From: Talinum fruticosum
Lineage: Eukaryota; Streptophyta; Magnoliopsida; Caryophyllales; Talinaceae
Direction: 5' to 3'
DNA: 64,000 nt
Assembly: GCA_021018815.1 (NCBI GenBank)
Contig: JAITYX010000012.1
Location: forward strand, 3,645,001-3,709,000
The notes below the pieces were generated by a model. That model ran no database searches and was not told the origin of the DNA. It was given only the letters and a program-made list of their open reading frames with translations. Shown here one piece after another: positions 1-11,600 of this stretch (position 1 is its first letter; each line of letters opens with the position of its first letter). Both the position numbers and the translations under genes were made by a program.

Positions 1-2308
1 TTTGCACATTCTCATTCATCACATTCACTTCACAACTTTCTCAATCGATTTGGTAGCAAGGAAGGCATGACACCACGTGTCACCCTTATAAATTCACTTT
101 CTCAAATCTGATTCATTTTCTCAAGCAAGTCTCGCTTCTTTAAAACATAATCACGTTCGAAAGGCGGTTCTCAAGAAATTGCATTCAAGAGTCATTCACG
201 TAAAATACAAAACTCCTTTTGAAACTATTTTTGAGTATCACGTAAAGCAATCACATAGCACGAATAATCACCATTCATTGCAAGCAATCATCCTCAACTC
301 TTTCCAACTATACCTTTCTCAATCCACCATTCTAATACGATTAATTTCCATTTTCCGAGCCACAATAACCACAAGCGGACACCACCTAATTCAACGTTTG
401 AACTTCTCACAATTTGTTGTCTTTACTTCAATTCCCCATTTCATGACCTCACTTTATAAACCGACCTCTTTTGCCCTCATTCAACCATATATCCTTAAAC
501 TTACTCTACCGAATTTCCTCTATCTCCATTCACCTTTTAATTCAATTCTCTCTCCAAGGTCTTAGACATGACTATGGCTTAGTTCCACTTTACCGTCCCC
601 AACTTGCTATTTCCCAACCTCAATTTCCCATTTAATATCTCTTACCTTATTAATCGATTCTTGCTTGCCCATCCTCAATTATGTACCTTTTACTTACTTT
701 TCATTATTCAATTCCCGTTAGCTACTTACTTTCACGCTCGCTTCAACCTCGAGGATTTAAATATACTTCGAATGTAATTAATCTCACAATCAGCCATTTC
801 TCACTTACTTGTCCCAATTGCGCATTACTCAATACGAATTCAGACTCCTCTTTATACTTCGGCATACCATTCCCCAATGTTCGTAATTAGCTCTTAATAT
901 TGCAGGTTCAAGAATCTCTACAACTTAGTTAACTCATAATTCATATCCATAACCCCACTCTTCATCCTTAATAGCTAATCGAAACTTCAATACTACTCTT
1001 TTGACCTATGTAATCTAACCTCCTCGGAATCAACGAGTTCCAATTCAACCTTAAGTAACTATCAAATCTCTTCGAAATTCCCAATTTAGTTCTACTATTT
1101 TAACCCAAGTAACTCCTTTCATTTCACGACTCAGCCCTCTCAATTCCTTAAATCCATTCTAAGCTCTTATTTCAATCTTAAACAACGATTAGGTCTGTTT
1201 CGCAATACAAATATTCAACGTTCACAACAATTCAATATTCACATAACACATTAAACATTCACAACAAATCCATTGGGTTTTGAAATTACTAATAGTTTAG
1301 AGTATAAGACTACCCACCTGAAATTCTCGGGTTTTAGGGATTGATTTTGAACTCCTTTACTCCCGCCTTCTAATTTCGGTCTCCGTTTCCGCAGTCCTTG
1401 CTCAATTGCTCGGTTTTCGCTTCCCCTGTTCCGGCTTGCCGTTTCAGCCTCCGCCGACTCTCGGTCCGAGCCCTGGCGCGTTCGCCGCCGGTCCTTCCAA
1501 CCTTTGCCGCCGTTACTCTCTCGGTTTCGGCCTCCTGGACCCTCTCGTGCAGCCCTCGCTCGGGCCCTTCCTTCGCCCTTGCTCTATCCCAGTCTCTCGC
1601 TTTCTTCCCGCTCACCGCTCGCTCGCGTCGCCGACCGTCGTTTTCCTCTGCGATCGTCGCCAGCCCGCTCGGCCTCCTTGGCCCTCGCACCGTTCGCCTT
1701 CTCTCCCTCTCGGTTCCTCTCGCCCGACCCTCTTTTGCTCTGTTCCTTTTCCTTTCGCCTTTGTCCGCCACCGGCCCACGTTCGCCGCTCGCCGTCGGCC
1801 TCCGGCCTCTTCTTCGGTTCCCGCTCGCCCTCTCTTTCTCCCTCCCTTTCTCTGTTTCTCTTGCTCGTTCCTCTCTCGCTGCTCGGGCTCCCCGAGCCTT
1901 CTTCCTCTTTGTTTTCCCCTCTCTCCACCGCTTGCTTAATTGGCCGATTAGTGCTCCTTATTGGACCCCTAAATAAGCTTAATCATCTCTTCATAATTCA
2001 GTAATAATAATCATGGCCCCTATACGACAAGTCTATATCTTCTCCCTTCCGTCCTCTTATGTCTGCGGCGTCCTAACTTATTTTAATACGCCGGCCACGA
2101 CAATTCCTAATCACCCAACAGTTTTGCTCGGATGAAAAAGGAATGCAATTTCCTTGATTTAATTTATTCAATACCAGCCTCCAAAGGAATTCTAATGTAA
2201 TATGTCCGGCCGTAAATAAAATCGACCACTCAACCCGCCTAGTTGCGGGAAAAATATTCAATAATTCTATGCTTTTCAACTGCTTTCTTTAAAATTCTGG
2301 GTATTACA
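1..2308 (-). mobile_element. Chromovirus-type (Tekay/Del-like) LTR, partial
   Basis: Read on the minus strand, the block starts at 2308 with TGTAATACCCAGAATTTT, a start typical of plant Ty3/gypsy chromovirus LTRs. About 330-940 bp inside lies a G+C-rich, stop-poor block (1370-1976). After it comes a donor-like junction (TTTCAGGTGGGTAG near 1315), then AT-rich sequence to the window edge. The solo LTR at 30537-35954 has the same order: terminal TGTAACACCC, G+C-rich block 430-940 bp in, then a GAGGTATAT junction. The other end lies outside the window, so I cannot tell whether this is a solo LTR or part of a longer element. The long overlapping frames in the G+C-rich block are low-complexity and not credible genes. 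Family assignment is inference. Confidence 0.55.
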
Positions 2309-3961
2309 TAAGAGTAATACGTTTCGGTGTCTACACTAGTAAACCACAAAAACCCATTAGCACCACAAAAATCAGCCTTTTTGCTTGGGGCGGCCCACAA
2401 ACAAATTTATTCGGTCGAATCAAGCTAGGTTCAGGCTCCCAACTAGGAAACCCTAATCGACGTTGTTTTACTCAAACCCGTGCACCAAACACAACATTTT
2501 GATCTACTTCAGTAGCCAAGTGATACACGTAACCCGAGGCATTTGTATGACGTCGTTTAAACTCCGCATCGTATTTCTAGAGCATTAAAACGATATCGTT
2601 AGGTCGAGGTAGATATCTTGTTTTCTCAATTATCCAAATTCGAAAATCTTAGGCCTGGGTCAAGCTAAGCCGATGGATAGTTGGCATTCTAGGGTTTCAT
2701 TTCAACCCTAATTTTTACTATAAATAGAGGGCTTCCCCTCTATTTTGCTGCACCATTTTTAGTTACCAACCCCTTTAAAGCTGAAAATCCTTCCTCTCAC
2801 TCTCTAATGTCTTCATTTCTCCATGTCGTCACTCATTTGCCTACATCTTAAACTCCATAAAAGGCCTCGTTTGTCCTCCGTTTGAGCTCATCGCCCTATC
2901 GTTACACTACTATTAGAATCGTTCGTGATTCAAGAACAAGCAGATGAGACATCCCGAGGTTAGCAGATCTACCTTCAAGCTCGTTTTACGATTTTATTTA
3001 TTTATTTTATTTATCGCTTCAGTATTGTGGTTTTAGAGATGTAATCGCTTTTAATTCTCCCCGCCCTCTATAATTTTTAATTTTAATTTCACTTTCTTTA
3101 CAACTTTCTTTATCGCTTTATTATTTGCTTGTTTATGGCTTTTCCGGCATGTTTTGTTTGCTTTAATTTTTGTATATCGCATGTTGTTTGCTTGACTCGT
3201 TAAACACAATTTTTTATCTCATGGTTTTGATTAGTAAAGATCGTCTTGAAGGGTGCAATAGAAAGCATCCCTCTTCATTTCGTACCTTCACCCCCTAACA
3301 CCGGATTCACGGTTTAAAGACCAGAGTCTCTTTTAAAACCTCTTTCAAGCTTAATCTTTCCATACTAAGATTGGAAAAGTATTTTTTGTATTTTTGTTAG
3401 TTTTTATTCTCGAAAACTAACTAGCGACTCGTTATTTTTGCTTTTGTTTCTTCTAATTTGCTTCTCGGCATTTCAAGCTAAAAATGGTAAAATTAGGTCA
3501 TATTTTGACAACTGGAGCTATAGGGTCGAGATTGAGCCCTCGGTCACAACCCTATAATCAGCTCCGGTTTTCGGTTAGTGCTAGCTAATGCCTGCATCGG
3601 CTAGAGGCTAGGCTCGGTTCTCAACCCAACTAGATTCCTCTATTTTGTCCGAGAGCTTTGCGAACAAATGTGATTTTAATTTTTCTATTTCCTTTAACCT
3701 TGAAATAACACCCTTTGATTCCTCTAAAATTAATTTCTAAAATGAAATGGCTACAAAAATCACCGATCACACTTTCTCTTAAATTGTTTGAAAGTCAGAT
3801 TCAATAAAAAAATAATCTTAATAAGAGGTACACCCCACTTTCAAAATGAAGTTTTAAAAATCAACTTTCAAAAAGACACTTAGCAAAATCAAGTGAGCTG
3901 AAATTTGTGAGGAAACTCATCCACTGCCCTTGCAGGAGAACTGGGCCGTTAGTTCCTATAA
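2309..3961 (+). mobile_element. Tat/Ogre-type LTR, plus orientation, 5' truncated
   Basis: This matches the reverse complement of the other Tat/Ogre-type LTRs here (9446, 17851, 25800, 48192). Shared landmarks are GTAAACCACAAAAACCC near 2340, a TATAAATAGAGGG box at 2720, the conserved block from the CATCCCTCTTCATTTCGTACC part near 3265 to the CATACTAAGATTGGAAAAG part near 3360, AATCTTAATAAGAGG near 3815, and an end resembling GTTCCTACA at 3961 (here TTCCTATA). The first roughly 100 bp expected of a complete LTR are missing, and the first 28 bp resemble the opposite end of a minus-oriented copy. No PBS follows the 3' end, so a 3' or solo LTR is more likely than a 5' LTR. Confidence 0.6.
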
Positions 3962-4199
3962 CGATATACTTTTCTCGGCAAGGAGCAATCCACTAAAGGA
4001 ATCACTTCGGAGAGCATGAGAACTCATTTTCACTTCGAATATAAAAGAGTAAAAATGAGGGGGTGGAAATGATAATAGAAGCCTTAACTTATATACTTGG
4101 AAAAAGCCCTAAAAATGAGGTAGAGGCAAAAAACTAAAGTCTGGGCTATTTAGGTAGTTTTAAGTTTTCTTATGAATCTAGTAGGTTAAAAGAATAATT
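3962..4199. other. Unassigned AT-rich stretch
   Basis: This lies between the Tat/Ogre-type LTR end and the first CACTA-like subterminal repeats. I see no coding signal, RNA gene or terminal repeat. It may belong to the CACTA element, whose outer end I could not locate. Confidence 0.3.
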
Positions 4200-4604
4200 T
4201 TAACTACGGTTCCGTAAATAAACCGAAGTCAAAAGTTTGGTTAGACCTATGACAACAGTTCTTTTAAGGAACTATAGTTAAAGACCTATGACTACAGTTC
4301 TTACAAAGGAAACGTAGTTAAATAACAAGTAGTAATTTTATTTGTAATGTTCTTTACATCTTTAAAGTAGTAGAGCAATGATAGAACATACAAAGAGTTA
4401 ATGTCTAAAGCCTCACCATTATTCAATAAAACACACAACCGAAGTGAATACATCAAAGCATCTAAATAAGGGAACTAAGTACATCAAAGTCTTATGTTAG
4501 CAATGAGTGGAGGAATTGCAAGAATCATATAAATACATCAAAGCATATAAATACATGATTTCATGACGGATGGATGAGAAAGTATTCCTCAATTACAAGA
4601 TGAA

Positions 4605-5017
4605 CTTACCCAAAGAGAAGAATTAAATCAGGTTTGATACTACTTTCTTCATAATCCAAAAACTCAATGAATACAATTAGATTTTCACTCCTCACAATCT
4701 TAACATGCCAAGCTTTCCCTCTTTGAAGATGGGATATTTCCCAACATTAATAAGCTCAGACTGACAGCATCTCCACACTTAAAGTGATTGAGGAGTAGTT
4801 TCAGGTTGAACCTAACAAAGTAATCCTCAATCGCCTCAAGCATGGAGATGTCTGTCGGGTTCGAGGTTGTTACTCGCTAGGAAATATTTTGTCTTCAAAG
4901 AGAGAAAGCTTAGCATGTCAAGATTATGAGGAGTGAAAATCCTAATGACATATATTGAGTTTCTGGATTCTAAAGAAACTGGTATTAAACCCAATTTACT
5001 TCTTCTCATTCGGTAAG
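4605..5017. repeat. Long foldback (about 200-bp arms, almost no loop)
   Basis: The sequence from 4605 to about 4807 is an imperfect reverse complement of about 4810 to 5017. Paired landmarks are CTTACC with GGTAAG at the ends, TTTTCACTCCTCACAATCTT with AAGATTATGAGGAGTGAAAA midway, GCATCTCCACACTT with AAGCATGGAGATGT near the tip, and AGGTTGAACCT at the centre. By eye roughly three quarters to four fifths of positions pair. No coding frame runs through it. Flanking CACTA subterminal repeats suggest it is carried by that element. If transcribed it would fold into a long hairpin RNA. Confidence 0.75.
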
Positions 5018-5589
5018 TTCCTATTGTGAGAGGGATTTACCCTTTTCCATCTCACTCGCCTCCTTCTCTTCTTCGCAACCTCCTTTCCAAGGCTTTCTCT
5101 CTCCGTATCCGCTTAGTCAAAGGCAGGGTAGATCTTCTCTATAGATAAGTTTCTTTTGCGAGAGGGAGTGGACATCTTCTCTACATGTAAGTTTCTCTTG
5201 CAAGAAGAAGTGCATGAAATGGTAGATGTACCCTTTCGGATATCGTTATCTCCACTTCCTATTTAGGAAGTGATCTACGCAAAATGTCCGGTAAATTGTT
5301 CTCTCCTCCTCACCCTTCTCTTGAAAGATAAGGCAAAGCTTCTCAAAGTCATCCACCAGCAACATATTGCTAGAATTCATTTCCATTGAGGAAAAGATCA
5401 AAGAGAAAAAGAGATGCTCAAAGTGAGGGCAAAACCACTATATTTTTATTGAAAAAACTGACTTTTAAATGCAGTTCCTGGACAGAACCGTAGTAAACCT
5501 ATAACATCAGTTCTTGTAAAGGAACTATATTAAAAGACCTATGACAATGGTTCTTGTAAAGGAACCGTAGTTAAAAGGTATGTTTTTAT

Positions 5590-6239
5590 GAACAAATGAG
5601 ACCTTACCTTTTTTCTTCCCTTATATCCTCGGATGACGCCCTAATCTCATCTATACCATTCCTCTACTACTTAGATCCTCAATTTGGAATACATTCTCAC
5701 TCCCTATCTTTAAAAACAATCTCCTTCCTTGTCACTTAGCATTGCCAACACTACCACCTGTCGTCTCTCGGTTTCCTCTCTCTCTATTTCTCTCTCTCTC
5801 TCGAGATGTTTTCTTCATGGTAGCCGTTACTCTGTGAATTTTTTTCTTTGGAATTATTTACAAAATTTAATTTTAGTTCCTTCTTCAGATTTCTTTATTA
5901 AAATGTATTGGGTTGTTTAAGTGTGAGATTCACGAGCAAGGAATTGATTTCATGGATGATTGGATTGTGGGTGAAATATTAGTAAAATGGGAAGAATATA
6001 TGGGAATGTTGATTTTGTGTGATTGTGATGGTTGGAATTCTTGAAATGTATAGTTTGACAATGGTATGCTTACTTGGGTATTTTGTGCTTATTTTCTTAC
6101 CAATGTATGCTTCGGTAATTATTTTTATGCATTTCATGTCATACTATTTGGCAAAATGTATGCATTTCTCGTGTTTAGGTGTGAGCTAAGGATTGAAGGT
6201 GGGTTTATTGCTGTCAACTAACCGTAGAATATTGGAATA
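5590..6239. other. CACTA interior without recognised coding sequence
   Basis: This T-rich, pyrimidine-rich stretch lies between the left subterminal repeats and the transposase relic. It probably held the leader or first intron of the transposase gene. Only a short CT microsatellite near 5780-5805 stands out. Confidence 0.3.
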
Positions 6240-7095
6240 GTGTTGACAACTTTATTGAGACTGCCATCGAACATGCTGCAAAATCAAATAATGAGTTGAT
6301 TTTTGCCCTATAGAAGATGTTTAACTCTTCAAAATGGAGGCCTAGTGTTTTAAAATGTCACCAATTTCAACATGGCTTTAACACATGTTATGAGTTGTGG
6401 ATATGGCAGGAGGAAGAGGAGTGTGAGAATGACAACTTAGAAGAACACGAAGGGCATGATGAGTGTGAAACTAGTATGGACGTAGAAGATCGAGCCGATG
6501 ATATGGTTTGTGACGTGGAAGGTGATTTAGTTGATCAACCGCATGTATTTGAGCGATTATTAGCTGATTTAGAGAAGCTTCTATATCCGGGTTGTTAAAA
6601 CTTTACCTATTTATCAACTATGTTGAGCTTGTTCAACCTAAAAGTAGCTACTCGACTAGAGTGAAAAAAGTTTCACGGACTTGCTTAGTGTGTTAAAAGA
6701 TATGCTTCTAGAAGGCAATGTACTTTCCAAGCAGTATGTATGAAACGAAGAAGATGTTATGTCCTATGGGCATAGGTTATAAGAAGATACACGCCTGTCC
6801 CAACGATTTCATATTGTATTGAAAAGAGCATGCAAAATAGACATGAATGTCCTAATTGTGGTGTACCTCGTCACAAAATGAAAAACATTGATGGAGAGAG
6901 CTGAAAGAGACCTCTCGCAAAGGTTTTATAATACTTAACGATAATACCGAGGCTCAAGCGCTTGTTTTCAAATGCAAATGATGCAAAGCACTTGACGTCG
7001 CATGCCGACGGAAGAATTTGTGATGACAAGCTATGTCACCCTGCAGATTCTCCTCGAAAAGAAGCTCGCCAAACCTATACAAAATCCACAATGGA
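6240..7095 (+). pseudogene. CACTA transposase relic (transposase-associated plus TNP2-type)
   Basis: The 5' part (from about 6240) resembles the plant transposase-associated domain: a residue pattern ending HGFNTCYELWIWQEEEE, then an acidic linker (6410-6540) and a LEKLLYPGC motif. Downstream, in shifting frames and past several stops, come CPNCG (near 6853) and a stretch matching the TNP2-type core, with RLKRLFSNANDAKHLTSHAD near 6950-7010 and a GRICDDKL-type motif after it. This family mobilises CACTA elements by binding subterminal repeats. At least five in-frame stops or shifts make it inactive, and it ends before most of the TNP2 catalytic region. Confidence 0.7.
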
Positions 7096-7305
7096 TGAGC
7101 TTCGACAAGGATAGGCGAAGTTTATGTATGAACTTGTAAACAAATATGTGAATTTGTAGTTAGTTATACTCGTATAATTTATATTTATATTTTTTAGTTA
7201 CTTGTTATGTATGTTTCCACATTTTGATTTACATATTTGTGACTGTAAATAACTTTGTTCAAAAATGAATGATGTTTAATGGTACTTTGAGTTTGTTGTT
7301 GCTTG

Positions 7306-7306
<1 letters not shown>

Positions 7307-7393
<87 letters not shown>

Positions 7394-7395
7394 GT
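7307..7395. repeat. (TA)n microsatellite
   Basis: About 85 bp of nearly uninterrupted TA dinucleotides, with two TG interruptions near the right end. It sits between the transposase relic and the right-hand subterminal repeats of the CACTA element. Confidence 0.95.
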
Positions 7396-7429
7396 AAGGG
7401 GATGATGAAAAACTAAAAACATTTTACTA

Positions 7430-7895
7430 TGGTTATGGGAAACCATAGTAATAGACCTGGTATGGTCGGACCTATGACCATGGTTCTCTTTACAATTGTA
7501 GTAATAATCGCTTTTACTATGATTATCCATAATAACTTAATAGTCCTAAATTATTATGGTTATGGCTACAGCTTCTTTTGTATAACCGTAGTAATAAGCC
7601 GCTTTTACTATGTTGTCCATAACAAACGTTGTAATAGTCCTCACCTATTAGTACGGTTATATAAGACAACTGTTGTAATAAGGTATCTTTTATTTTTGTT
7701 ATCCAAGAGTTGTTGTAATAGATCTGGTTTGGTTAGATCTTTAACTTCGGTTCTCTCGACATAACCGTAGTAATAGGCAAGCTTTTACTAAGGTTGTGCA
7801 TAAGAACTATTGTAATAGCCCTCACCTATTACTACAATTTTACTCAGAAACCGTTATAATAAGTGATCTTTGACTATGATTATAAAACCGTAGTA
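7430..7895. repeat. Subterminal repeat cluster (ACCATAGTAATAG-type)
   Basis: Repeated short blocks read roughly TTACTATGGTT...AACCATAGTAATAG, in both orientations, about ten times. The long weak frames here arise from the repeats. This is the expected architecture of a CACTA subterminal region, where transposase binds. Confidence 0.6.
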
Positions 7896-8119
7896 AAAGA
7901 TAACTTACTACCTCACTCACTTAGACAACATTTTCCAACCGTATTTAAAAGTCATTTTTTTTATATGAAGTAGTGTATTCATTACTATCAAAATTGATAT
8001 AAGGTTCCGCACATGCATACTAATGAACCACCGATTAGAGCCTATAGCCCACCTTCTAAGAAGGGTTGCTTTAGCTCTAGCTGTGGTTATAATGTCTATC
8101 ATAATAACTTCAGTAATCA

Positions 8120-8790
8120 TTTATTTTTTCTCGAACATGTTTTCCTCTCGTAGCCTCTCGCTTGATTTTGATTTGCATTTAGGCTTTGATTTTTGGGTGA
8201 TAACCTCGTGTTTCGTGTGCTTTGCCCCAAACATTCTTCCACATCTCTTAGTCCAAATATTATAAGCACAAGCTACTAGAATGACCAATAATGTTTGGTT
8301 TTTGGTTCTTGATCCAAGATATTAAGTGGAGTCCATTTTCCAAGTTAGTTCATTGAACTCCCCCGCTTCATGTGAGATGGGGATTAGGATTTCCATGCTT
8401 AGTTTACATTGGAAAAATAGGTGAGATGATGTTTAATTTTCCTCCTTACATAGTACACAACTGTTGTCATTAAGCACTACAACAAGGTGCCTTAGTCTTT
8501 CTCTTGTCATAATTTGTCTTGGAATAACATCCACGTGATAACTCTATCTTTGTGAATAGTTATTGGCATCCAAATCATTTCTCGGTATTGGAAAGCCTGC
8601 TATTGTCCCATTAGCCACCTATATCCAACTTTAACATGATATCTTTGCTGTTAAGACCATATCCCCTCCTTATAACCTAGGTTGAATTTTGATTTAAGAT
8701 TATGTAATCTTCTCTAGTACTACCTTGTATTTGCACTTGGTTGATATTCCGAGAAGTTGGACCCTTTTAAATATATTTCATGAACTCATT
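8120..8790 (-). pseudogene. LINE reverse-transcriptase 3' fragment (zf-RVT domain)
   Basis: On the minus strand a frame near 8480-8380 reads CVLCKEEN, a stop, then TSSHLFFQCKLSMEIL. This fits the C-x2-C ... H-x4-C pattern of the zinc-binding domain at the C terminus of plant LINE reverse transcriptases. Upstream (8640-8500), broken frames hold the expected ITWMLFQ-type segment. Downstream (8270-8190), YNIWTKRCGRMFG matches the usual LINE C-terminal tail. Stops and shifts interrupt all parts, and no RT core or endonuclease is present. The left edge is approximate and there is no clear poly-A tail. Confidence 0.65.
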
Positions 8791-8869
8791 TGACTCAAAG
8801 GGAGTCAGTTTTGAATGACACCATCCAAATAAGTTTCCCTAGAGCAAGCATTATTCCATTCAACACAGT

Positions 8870-9184
8870 TTCTCATATTAACTATAGTAAAATGAGGATT
8901 TTTAACTGTACTAAAAACCATTCTTGTAGTAGTGATAATATCATTAACATAAATCTGAATAATAATGAAATCTTTCCCTTGGTTTTTTGTAAATAAGGTT
9001 TTGTCAATCAAACCTCTTCCAAAACCATTTTCAACCAAGAAACTGTTTAATATTTCATACCAAGCTTTAGGAGTTTGTTTTGAACCATAAAGAGTTTTTT
9101 GCAACTTGAAAACATGGTTTAGAAAATGAGAATTTTCAAACCCAAGGGTCGCTCAACAGAAACTTCTTCTTGAACAAATCCATT
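8870..9184 (-). pseudogene. Ty1/copia reverse transcriptase fragment
   Basis: The minus strand encodes the middle of a copia RT: KTLYGSKQTPKAWYEIL, FLVENGFGRGLIDKTLF, then the catalytic box as YVND (normally YVDD), which would impair polymerisation. It aligns with the RT of S2 (about 29740-29980) and S3 (about 60680-60900). The 5' side ends abruptly at a CACTA terminus at 9185, so that transposon evidently inserted here. The rest of this copia element is not next to it. Confidence 0.75.
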
Positions 9185-11600
9185 CACTACAAGAAATCAT
9201 CACTTGTACCACAAATTTTACCATAGAAAATGTAATATTGTGACAATTTTTCTATCTTGCCACGAGGAAAATTTAGTCAGTAAACATATATTTGTATGAA
9301 ATGATAAATATGCCATGAATTATGTGGCAAAAATTATTTGTGCCACAAGAAAATACCATTCATGGCAATAGTGTGCCACCAATAGCAATTATCGTTGTAA
9401 ATAATTTCTTATTCCATGAGTATATACTTTCCGTGGCGTAATATGTGTAGGAACCACGGTCGGCATACCTCGCGGGGCTAAGCTTCCCCACGAATTGGCA
9501 GTATTTTTGTTTTTGAAGATGGAAATAATTTTGAGTTTTGAAAATTAATTTTTTGAAAGTGGGGATGAATCTCTTATTAAGATTTCCGAGTTTGATAATC
9601 TGATTTAAAATAAATTAAGATTGAATGGTGGTTTTAGGAATTACTTTCAGAAATCTTGGGATATTATTTCACAATTGAAAAATAAAATAAATTAGGGTTT
9701 AGTAGATTTTGCTGTAGGGCTTGAGGGCCAAACCGGTGTGAAAACACTGTTTTGGACCAAAGCCCTACCCATCGGCCGTCCAGATGTCGGTGAAAGCCAA
9801 CACCGTACGATCGGTGGCGCCGGCCGGGACTCGTGGATCGAGGTGATTAGTCCCGGCTTCGGCTTGCCTAGCGATTAAAAATCCTTTTTTTATTTTTAGT
9901 TAGAAATAACCGAGAAGCAAATTAGGGAATTAAATTAGAAAATAAAGTATCCGAGTCAGCTTTAAGAACAAAAACTAACAAAAATAAAATAAAGAAATAC
10001 TCTTCCAATCTTAGTATGAGAAAACTAAGCTTGGAAGAGGTTAAAAATGACTCTATCAATTTAGAACAAAAATCCAGATTCGGAGGCGAGGGTACGAAAT
10101 GTAGGGATAAGCCCTTCATTGTGCTCGTCAAATGACGACCTTTACTAGTTTGAGAGGTGAGTTTAGATAACGTATTAAAAACGGACACATAACATAATGA
10201 GATACTGAATTGAAAGCAAACAAAGCATATTAACAAATGAAAAGCCATAAATGAAAGCAATAAAGAAAGAAAAGAAAAGCAAAAAGAAATGAATGCGAAA
10301 ATAAAAATTACATCTGGACGGGAGGAATTTAAATGTGATACAACTTTTCTCCATAATACCAAAACGATAAATAAAATTAAATAAACCGTGGTGAAGGCCA
10401 AATTGGTACCCTCAGGTTGTCCCACCTACTGATATGGATCTCGAACTACATCTAAAAGTGCAACGGTGGTGAATTGAGAGGGCCTTTTTTCGAGTTTTTA
10501 TGAAGGTAGGTAGAAGGATGTGTGACTGATGGAGTATTAGGGTTTAGATGTAGTGGAGTATGGAGTAGAATCGGAATAGGCTTAAAAGAAACCAAGAGAT
10601 TAGAATACTAGAGAGTGCATTTAGTAGCTCTTAGCTTAGCCTCAATACCATGACATATAGGAATGAGCCATATACAAATGAGGGCCTAAGCTCTCTATTT
10701 ATAGGGAAAATTTAGGTCATAAATGACCCGAGTTTAAGAGCAGACCATCCAAAATGAGCATGAATCGGCTCAAGAAAATCACAAAAAATGGGACTAAAAA
10801 CAAGATTAAACTGGATCTCGAGATTTGGTCGTGGTGCCCGACACCGGACCTAAATGGCACTGTACGGTCCTTCGACTTCTCCATGTTACAGACAAAACTC
10901 CGAGCAAAATGTAGCATCTCGAGTATAGTTGGGCCTTGTTCAGGGCGCCAGACTTGGTTATGTGAGGATAAGCTCCATGTCTCAATTGGACTTCTTGGAG
11001 CAAAATGCAGCGTTTTGATGCCTTTGATCATGAAACGCGGTGTCGGCCTTGACAAAGTCATACGGATGACTTAGTTCCGTGCCTGGCTGGATGCTAAAGG
11101 TAAAACGCAGTGTTTTGAGTGCAATGAGGTCTTGTACGTGGTGCCGGCCACCGTCGGCTCTAGAGGGTTGACTCGGGCTTGGACCGTCCGAAAGAAAAGG
11201 ATTTTTGGACTCGACCCAAGGCAAAAGGTTATTTTATTTGGTGCTAAAGGGTTTTTGTGGTTTACTGGCTCTGTCACACCAATCAAATATTATCCATGAT
11301 CCAGATCCACAAACAGAATTGGGATTTCATCATCGGGCCAACAAATACAAGAAAGAGGAAAGGGATGACACTTTTTAGGTGTTTACAATATGCCATGAAT
11401 AGAATTCTTTGTGGAAAAATATTACTTGTGTCACGAACAATTACATATTTCCATGAGCAAAAATTAGTGTGGAAAAAATACTTGTGAAATGAATAAGTAT
11501 TAAATAAATAATGAATTAAATAGCAAATTTGTCAACTTTTAAAATTGAATGGAACTCGACTTCCATAAAGAGAAAAGGAATTGGTAGTAAATTAGCACGT
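9185..11600 (+). mobile_element. CACTA transposon end, interrupted by a solo LTR
   Basis: The sequence starts CACTACAAGAAATCATCAC at the copia RT junction, the classic CACTA terminus. It continues with subterminal motifs such as TTGTGCCACAAG, TGCCATGAATTATGTGGC and TTCCATGAG. After the solo LTR (9446-11387) and its target duplication, the same motif set resumes (CCATGAATAGAATTC, TTTCCATGAGC) and fades by about 11600. No transposase and no opposite terminus were found. Probably a truncated or non-autonomous copy. Confidence 0.6.
9446..11387 (-). mobile_element. Tat/Ogre-type solo LTR with 5-bp target duplication
   Basis: It runs from TGTAGGAACCAC at 9446 to TAGGTGTTTACA at 11387 (1942 bp) and is flanked by ATATG on both sides (9441-9445 and 11388-11392). 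In its own minus-strand sense it starts TGTAAACACC and ends GGTTCCTACA. A TATAAATA box lies at 10696-10703. Complete terminals, a perfect duplication and no interior show LTR-LTR recombination after insertion. It interrupts CACTA sequence whose motifs resume directly afterward. The short frames at 9922-10425 and 10717-11224 are not conserved in sister LTRs. Confidence 0.85.

Larger units (their letters stand above)
4200..7895 (+). mobile_element. Decayed CACTA (En/Spm) element, ends not delimited
   Basis: Short palindromic units of the type AACTACGGTTCC / GGAACCGTAGTT cluster at 4200-4330 and 5460-5580. A related set (CCATAGTAATAG, CCTATTACTACGGTT-like) lies at 7430-7895. Such subterminal arrays typify plant CACTA transposons. 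Between them is a transposase relic in plus orientation (6240-7095). I found no CACTA-type terminal inverted repeats at either edge, so the limits are only the outermost repeats seen. A 413-bp foldback and a TA microsatellite lie inside. The left and right repeats differ somewhat, so two overlapping CACTA remnants are possible. Confidence 0.55.

Noticed and set aside
1370..2004. Several overlapping frames of 110-190 codons on both strands
   Set aside because: They follow from a G+C-rich, stop-poor block of skewed composition inside an LTR; peptides are low complexity with no domain.
4605..5017. Annotating the foldback as a miRNA gene
   Set aside because: Arms are long and no known plant miRNA sequence is recognisable in them; only structure supports it.
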